Shown here: positions 58,342 to 64,000 of the stretch, piece after piece | How positions within the stretch are numbered: the first letter of the stretch is position 1 | Layout: every line of letters starts with the position of its first letter | Assembly: GCA_030159075.1 (NCBI GenBank) | Contig: BROG01000042.1 | Span: 2,102,501 to 2,166,500, forward strand | Reading direction: 5' to 3' | Source of the DNA: Atrina japonica | Lineage: Eukaryota > Mollusca > Bivalvia > Pterioida > Pinnidae | Length of the DNA stretch: 64,000 bases | Notes under the pieces: generated by a model | What the model was told of the DNA's origin: nothing | Seen by the model: only the letters and a program-made list of their open reading frames with translations | Databases searched by the model: none | Translations under genes and position numbers: made by a program

Positions 58342-61300
58342 TTATCTTGGTGACACCACTAGTTCGTCATATCCGGTTTGTTGATCTGGTTTCCTTTTCA
58401 TTACAGCGGCACAACATTCCCCAACAACTATCTCTGCGGTAGTGTACACAATAAGCTCCCCATAGACGTGTCCGCCTACAACATTTCCCTCGGAGTCACT
58501 TAACGATATGTGCAGATGTCCTCCTTCTGACAGCGTTCCAACTAAGGATACAATTTCGTAATGCCCTGTGTAGGTTTTTATCTGAAAAATAAATTTTCAA
58601 TTATTTCAAATTCCATTTTTTTTATTTTCCCTGGAGAAATGCCTAAACCCAATTTTTCAACGAAAAAAAAAAAAACAATAAAGGCCAAATTAACAGAACG
58701 CCTATGAATATCAATACCATGTGTTCTTTTTGCTTTAATTGCAAGCGACATATTGTTTCATCTTTTGTCGCACGATGACTATGCGCAAATATACATGCAC
58801 ATATTCAATGATTTAAATATTCCATTAACATGGTAATCAAGAAATGATGTTTTGAAGGTGTTGCCTGTTAAATATATATAGAAAAGCAGGTAAATATATT
58901 ACCGTTATGCTGTTGGCCATTCTCAAAACTGCCTTTGTAACACTGCCTACACAGGAAATTACAAATGCTGACTTCAAATCATTTTCACCTACAAATTTAA
59001 GCAGTACCGCTTTTATATCTTCTCCTGGAGACAGTCTCATTGGATAACACATAAGTGGGCTTTGAATACATAGTTTGCTCTGAAAAAAAAACCACACGGA
59101 CAATTAAGTTTCATGTATCCCCCTCAAAGATGGGAACTTTTGGATGACTGTTTTTATCGGTCTTTCTGTTTTTTAGCTACTTTAGCTTTCTTTATCGACT
59201 TTAAATCACGATAGACAGAGTCAGTATATTTGACAAAATTAAAAATAATAAGGAAATTTATAATTTTACCAAAGGGTCTTACATGTATATTTCGATAGAT
59301 TTCCAGATAATTAAAACATGAAATTAAATACAGCTTGGACGACTTTGTGTATAGGGATTTTTATTACATACAACAAGTTGGAAACTATGCGTGTCCAAGT
59401 GTATAATGAAATTGATATTTCATCCATTAGTGATATGCAATATGTTGAAATATTTTAAAATTGCACATACAAGGTTATCGGTAAAATATGTACTGAATAT
59501 GCTGAATACGTAGTTGGAATATTATTAAAAGAATTAGCTGTCGAAAGATAAACACTAAGTATGGTTCACAAATGAATGCACGCAGAGTAGAGGTACATAT
59601 GATAAAGCGAATAATACACGGCTAAGCAGTAACGACAATACTGCATTGTATCAGATATATGGATCAGAATTCCCCGAAAAGACAAAATTTATCTTCTATG
59701 TAAAACATTGGAGATGAGTTCAAAATGTGTTTTATCTATGACTGACAACCAAACTTTTCTTGATCTAAGCAGTAAATTTATTTCAAGATGCACCCTAAAT
59801 AACAAAACAGGTTTATTTTATTTTTACAATCATGATATGCTTGTTAGCAAATTAAAACACTAGAATAAATACATGTAATTACATAGCGTTTAAAAAGAAT
59901 ATGACAAATTGTTTCAAAATAAAGAATAAATTATTCTTAAAAAATAATTACCCTCGTTTCTGGTTTAGTTAAAACTTTTTTTTCCAAAACTTCAGACCAA
60001 TGATTTAGGAGGTAGTTATGTATAAAATTAATTTGATATACAATCTGTATTTTGAAATGAGTGTTTTCGTATCTATATACATAGCAATTACAGTTATTTC
60101 GTTGTATCTGAGTATATTTACTAGTCTGTGTATGATATTACAGTTACGATATTGTATCTGAGTATATCTATGTGTATAATAGATATTATAAATACTGAAT
60201 ATGAATATATCTGAGTATATGAATATTAAAATTACTGCATTGTCTCTAAGAGTTACTGTATTATACCATAATAAATAAATAAATAAATGCAGCAATTGTA
60301 ATATATTTACATGTATATACAAATATACTCCGATACAATACAGCAATACTTAGATACAATATATATATATATATATCTGGATATACATGTAAATATATTA
60401 CAATTGCTGCATTGTATCTGAGTATAACTAATGATGTGTATAGATATTACAGTTACTGTATTGTATCTGAGTATATATATATATGTATAGATATAACAAA
60501 TACAATATTGTATATGAGTATATATACATGTTTATACTGTAACAGTCATGGATATAGGCAGAATAACTGTCTAGTCCATCGGCTAGCTTTTGTGGCTGGA
60601 CGGTTAGCGTTGAAGTTAAGCAACGGCGAGCGCGGTCAGCATCTGGATGGGTGACAATCCGATGTGATGCGCTCGGCACGTTACAATTGGTGGCAGAGTA
60701 GAGATCTGAAATCCAGGAGATACAGCTGAAGGGCATAGTGTAAGCTGTGGATTTCAAGTTGAACCCAAGAAGCTTCGGGACGAAGCTTGTCGTCGGAGGG
60801 GGTAATGTAACAGTCATGGATATAGGCGGAATAACTGTCTAGTCCATCGGCTAGCTTTTGTGGCTGGACGGTTAGCGTTTATATCCATGTACTGAAGTTA
60901 AGCAACGGCGAGCGCGGTCAGCATCTGGATGGGTGACAATCCGATGTGATGCGCTCGGCACGTTACAATACTATATTGTATCTGAGCAGATCTATATAAG
61001 TGTATAATATTAGCAGCGATATATAAAGCCTAATATACTGCATGTGTGTTTATTTGAACAAAGCCTTTTGAAATAAACACAGATCATTTTCAAACTGTTA
61101 ACACATGTCATTTAAAAATAACCCGCTTCTCTTTCAACAAGAAAAATATAAATTCAGTTACGGTATTGTAGTATAGATTTGATTAATAGAGTTATCTCCC
61201 CCATCACAACACGTGCCGAATTAAAGAGTCTCGTTGATGTAAACATGGCTATTGTTTGATACAGTCTATTTATGTTTAATGTAGGGCTAATTAATTTTTG

Positions 61301-61377
61301 AACCAGATTAAGTTTTGAAAAAACGAACGTTCATTTTATACGTCTACCACGTTTATTGATCTTACCTGTTGTTCCAT
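58342..61377 (-). CDS. PPC/DUF296-domain protein, 142 residues
   Basis: Three phase-0 exons: 61377-61366 (MEQQ, then GTAAG), 59079-58903 (after TTTTTTTTCAG, ending ATAACG|GTAATA) and 58581-58342 (after TTATTTTTCAG, ending with TAA). Exon two reads MRLSPGEDIKAVLLKFV and SAFVISCVGSVTKAVLRMAN. Exon three reads GHYEIVSLVGTLSEGGHLHI, SLSDSEGNVVGGHV and YTTAEIVVGECC. The RLSPGEDI start, the E-I-V-S-L-x-G-T strand, the HLH motif and GGHV are the PPC (DUF296) signature. This domain is known in plant AT-hook proteins, where it drives multimerisation, and as stand-alone bacterial and archaeal proteins of this size. No AT-hook is present here. The length fits a single domain and the gene looks intact. 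Its function in animals is not known to me. The first intron contains the TRIM at 60538-60967. Confidence 0.88.
60040..60535. repeat. Degenerate tandem/inverted repeat region
   Basis: The phrase TTACAGTTACTGTATTGTAT and TCTGAGTATATCTATGTGTA recurs at about 50-60-bp intervals. A perfect inverted pair of 32 bp (60287-60318 and 60381-60412) frames 62 bp that include an (AT)n run. The last repeats border the TRIM insertion. Confidence 0.75.
60538..60685 (+). repeat. TRIM 5' LTR
   Basis: 148 bp, TGTAAC...GTTACA. It lacks the 14-bp segment present in the right LTR, the segment that would pair with the CATGGATATA near the LTR start. 5S-like part at 60612-60655. Confidence 0.88.
60612..60655 (+). 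promoter_or_regulatory. 5S rRNA-like internal control region in left LTR
   Basis: GAAGTTAAGCAACGGCGAG corresponds to the box A region of animal 5S rRNA (GTTAAGCAACG is typical of molluscan 5S). About 20 bp further, CTGGATGGGTGAC corresponds to box C, with GCGGTCAGCAT in the intermediate-element position. About 44 bp of 5S are kept; the first half of 5S rRNA is absent, and the match stops after GGGTGAC. The spacing between boxes is as in 5S genes, so TFIIIA/RNA polymerase III recognition is plausible. Confidence 0.82.
60686..60698 (+). other. Candidate primer binding site of the TRIM
   Basis: Two bases after the LTR comes TGGTGGCAGAG, whose complement ends in CCA as a tRNA 3' end would. The tRNA species is not identified. 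Confidence 0.55.
60795..60805 (+). other. Candidate polypurine tract of the TRIM
   Basis: GGAGGGGGTAA directly before the right LTR, the expected position for plus-strand priming, though the last three bases are TAA. Confidence 0.5.
60806..60967 (+). repeat. TRIM 3' LTR
   Basis: 162 bp. Its TATATCCATG is the inverse of CATGGATATA near the LTR start, so transcripts could form a stem enclosing the GTCCATCGGCTAGC region. 5S-like part at 60894-60937. Confidence 0.88.
60894..60937 (+). promoter_or_regulatory. 5S rRNA-like internal control region in right LTR
   Basis: Identical to the 44-bp 5S-like block of the left LTR. Confidence 0.82.
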
Positions 61378-61989
61378 ATTTCAGAACTACGACGTACCCT
61401 TCGCACCAGAATGACCTACATTACAGCGTAGGAAGAATTAAAAAAGTGTTCGATCAAATGGAAATATTTAATATGAGCAAAACGTTAGCAGATTCTACTG
61501 GATTGTTATAATTTACCCTCCAGTCAAGGATATTTAATCATGGAGAGATTGACTACTACATCTACTGCAGAAGAAGCTGTTGTCGACGGCATTTTAATCA
61601 ACTCTACAAAAATTTAATACAAAATACAAATAAAATGCAAATACGAAAATAACCTACATTTATTGTGATTTAAACACATGAACATACTATCCTAGGCATG
61701 AAATAAATACAGTTATCTATGCAAAGCTGTTTACCGCAAATCGCACCTGCTTCCTTGACACTTGGTTATCTTCGTTTGTTTATTTGTATCTTGTATGTAA
61801 ACGCACACAAGTATAAAACTATACATTTGCTTCATCCAGACATAATATCTTTGAGAATGCACTGGACGGAAGTGGGTAATTATATTTTTTCTACCAGCAT
61901 GCTCCAAAAACGAAAATTCATGGTGTAAATTTTGTATTTACACCAACCAGTAAATTCAAAATTTACAACATAACCTATTCCTCATTTGG
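61378..61989. other. Spacer between the PPC gene start and the Penelope element
   Basis: It contains the presumed promoter and 5'UTR of the PPC gene on the minus strand (upstream of 61377). No TATA box is obvious. I see nothing else I can support. Confidence 0.4.
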
Positions 61990-64000
61990 TAAAAATTCAA
62001 TAACACGATAAATATAATAATCTCAGATACCAAAGCATTAATCAATAGAATGTCCAGGACATAGATACAAATCCGGTAAAAATGGATAAACACGGACCTC
62101 TGGAAACCAAGAGGTGGGATCAGGTGCCATGGAGGAGTAAGCATCCCCTGTCGACCGGTCACACCCGCCGTGAGTCCACAGTCAAGTCCAGTAAAACACG
62201 TGAGGAGTGTATCCTCGTCACAATTGGTACAGACGTCTCAACAACCGCCAACGAAAAGGCAACTCAACATTTCACTTAGTGAAACAGAGTAGTCGCAAAC
62301 AAGACTATTATACCGACCGTAAAACTTGCGGAACGTTGACATTAAACGCGGTTTTCGATATCCCTGTGTCAATAATTTGTCAGTGAGTAGTTTACCTCTG
62401 TATATGAAATCTTCATATGTTGTGCACGCCCTGGCATATCGGATCATTTGTGAAATATAAACTCCATATGCGGGTGACTGAGGGATATTACTACTTAAAT
62501 GTGGAAAATTGACGATGGGAAAGCCGAAATCTTCGCGTTTATCGTATAGCTTCGTTGCTAATTTCCCCGTCTGTGTTTATATTAAGTAAAATGTCTAAGT
62601 ATGAAGCGTGTGTGCTTGATTCTGTTGTATCTTTAATTTCTAGTTCGCTGGGATATATCGCATTGACATATGTATGAAAATTGTCATTATTAATTGACAA
62701 AACATCGTCGATATATCTAAATGTCAAATTAAAGGACACCGCTAACTTTTTCTTCTTTTGATTCAGCAGTTTCTGAATGAAGTCTGCTTCGTATGAATAA
62801 AGGAACAGGTCGGCCAATAAAGGAGCACAATTGGTTCCCATAGGAATGCCGACAGTTTGTTGAAAGACCACGTCTCCGAACATTACAAATATATTGTCTA
62901 TTAGAAATTCCAGCATGTTTTTAATATCAACTTCATTATATTTATGTATAGAATCAGAGTGGTGTTTGACGAAATAAGTATCCTGATATCCAATCACTAG
63001 ATATTTAAATTTTCGGGTACCACCTTTAGTGAAAAAGCAGTTGTCTATGATGGTGAAAAGTCTTTCTTTTAATTTTTCATGTGGAATAGTAGTGTAAAGA
63101 GTAGAGAAATCATAAGTTTTGATACTGTGAATTCGAGAAAAATTGTGTGCCTTCAAATTTTCTAAAAGCTGTTTAGAATTTTTAAGTATCCACATCTGAT
63201 TTACACCGCTTCTGGAATAAGCAACTGTACAGTATTGTTGAAGTTTCTCCTTAACGGCTGTCAATATCTTGGTAAGGAGCAAAGATAACGGTTTGGTAGA
63301 ACATTTGCTGGATCCTGCTATGTACCTTTGCTTATATGGGTTTTATGAAGTTTAGGTATCCAATATAAATATGGTAGCTCGAAATCGGTATCGGTTGTAG
63401 GTATATCAAATGAGCGTAATACGGATACGTGATTTTGAAGGATCTCGTCCTTTGAAAGTGAGCTACGTGTGTATGTAGGATTACCAGAATTCGTATTAAA
63501 CCCAAGTTCTTCTAATAAACAATTATAGTAATGTGCCTTACAAATAAAAACTATATTATTTGAGGCTTTGTCTGCTGGTACCAGTACATATTGGTCATGT
63601 AACCTATCCAGTTCAGTTACTACTTCTGGATCATTAAATACAGAGGGATAACGTGTTTTCATAGTCCCTTTAAGTTTTCGAATACCAGATTTTATCAACC
63701 ATCGTATGGTTTTTCAGCCATTCAGACAAAATGTCTGGTTCTACGTCTTCATGTTTGGCCCATCGCCTGGCATACTCTTCGACAGAATCCATAACTAAAC
63801 TGAAATTCTGACGCCAATTAAAGGAACGGGCTTCTCGGTATTTAGGGCCCCTTAAAATAAGATTTTTGAGGCTTTCATTTACAACATTAGAAACGTCGCC
63901 GGTAATTACATGCCCGATAGAATTGTATTTGAAAGGAGATGAAGCACATGAACATGTGACAGTGTTGTCTAGAAGATGGTTGATGTCTAGGCACTGCAAA
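61990..64000 (-). mobile_element. Naiad-like Penelope retroelement, 3' part
   Basis: The element enters from the right edge of the window and ends near 61990. It comprises a reverse transcriptase region (62241-63999) and a 3' tail whose ACTCACGGCGG...TTTGGTATCTGAGAT portion is shared with at least three scraps at 56.0-58.05 kb. No C-terminal GIY-YIG endonuclease follows the reverse transcriptase. In Naiads the endonuclease is N-terminal, which here would lie beyond position 64000. Confidence 0.8.
62241..63999 (-). pseudogene. Penelope/Naiad-type reverse transcriptase, frameshifted
   Basis: Four blocks in alternating frames: 63999-about 63690, about 63698-63320, about 63320-62540 and about 62480-62241. 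In order they show a C-x-C motif followed by GHVITGDV and ILRGPKYREARSFNWRQN; then VLVPADKASNNIVF and YWIPKLHKT; then KTYDFSTLYTTIPH, GIPMGTNCAPLLADLFLYSY and the catalytic RYIDDVLSI; then QGYRKPRLM, RKFYGRY and the terminal VGGC before TGA. The CxC-GHVITGD-GPKYRE segment is the linker I associate with Naiad elements, between an N-terminal endonuclease and the RT. Frames change near 63690, 63325 and 62510, so this copy is not functional. Protein start is outside the window. Confidence 0.82.

Larger units (their letters stand above)
60538..60967 (+). mobile_element. 430-bp LTR mini-retroelement (TRIM) with 5S rRNA promoter in its LTRs
   Basis: Direct repeats at 60538-60685 and 60806-60967 begin TGTAAC and end GTTACA. 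They differ by one substitution (GGCAGAA/GGCGGAA) and a 14-bp stretch missing from the left copy. The interior is 120 bp. It opens with AT then TGGTGGCAGAG (primer-binding-site-like) and closes with GGAGGGGGTAA (polypurine-tract-like). ATAC stands on both sides (60534-60537 and 60968-60971) as a 4-bp target duplication. It has no coding capacity, so it would need an autonomous partner; the 3' interior end GGGACGAAGCTTGT resembles Ty3/Gypsy elements (inference). It lies in the first intron of the PPC gene. Confidence 0.88.

Noticed and set aside
60612..60680. A functional 5S rRNA gene
   Set aside because: Only about 44 bp including the internal promoter match; the first half of 5S rRNA and the 3' stem partner are missing.
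61956..62162. A separate minus-strand gene at the 3' end of the Penelope element
   Set aside because: It is the untranslated tail shared with other copies, and the frame is not conserved among them.

Overview
This window is animal nuclear DNA: AT-rich, intron-dense, with GT-AG introns, long minisatellites and many small transposon-derived repeats. The repeat set (a MetaSINE-like SINE, a Naiad-like Penelope element with a 3' tail I associate with bivalve genomes, many TA- or TTAA-flanked foldback elements) points to a mollusc, most likely a marine bivalve. There is no bacterial operon, CRISPR array or phage.

The dominant gene is SEL1L on the minus strand (47658 down to 13907). I could join 17 coding exons in phase into one 1225-codon frame plus stop. 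It encodes a signal peptide, an unusually long acidic luminal region in one 1.86-kb exon, a run of Sel1 repeats, and a C-terminal membrane anchor with almost no cytosolic tail. SEL1L is the scaffold of the HRD1 ubiquitin ligase in ER-associated degradation. Its introns hold most of the repeat content: a 69-bp array of about 7.4 kb (27.6-35.0 kb), an 80-bp array (23.35-25.2 kb), a 30-bp array (19.7-21.6 kb), a 38-bp array (17.6-18.2 kb), an 80-bp array (40.75-41.3 kb), several smaller arrays, SINEs and nested TIR elements.

Left of SEL1L, on the plus strand and convergent with it, are the last exons of an unidentified gene (4275-7006). Before it lie a 57-bp satellite (1-1315) and a 25-bp array (2040-2985). 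Right of SEL1L, 47.7-55 kb is non-coding and holds TIR elements. 55.2-58.05 kb is a scrap-heap of decayed Penelope-like copies in both orientations plus a LINE reverse transcriptase scrap. 58.3-61.4 kb holds a complete three-exon gene for a 142-residue PPC/DUF296 protein (minus strand). 62.0-64.0 kb is the 3' part of a Naiad-like Penelope retroelement broken by frameshifts.

The most unusual item is at 60538-60967, inside the first intron of the PPC gene. It is a 430-bp element with two near-identical LTRs (TGTAAC...GTTACA), a 120-bp non-coding interior with a PBS-like start and a purine-rich end, and a 4-bp ATAC target duplication. Each LTR carries the internal promoter half of 5S rRNA. That is the layout of plant Cassandra TRIMs, here in an animal.
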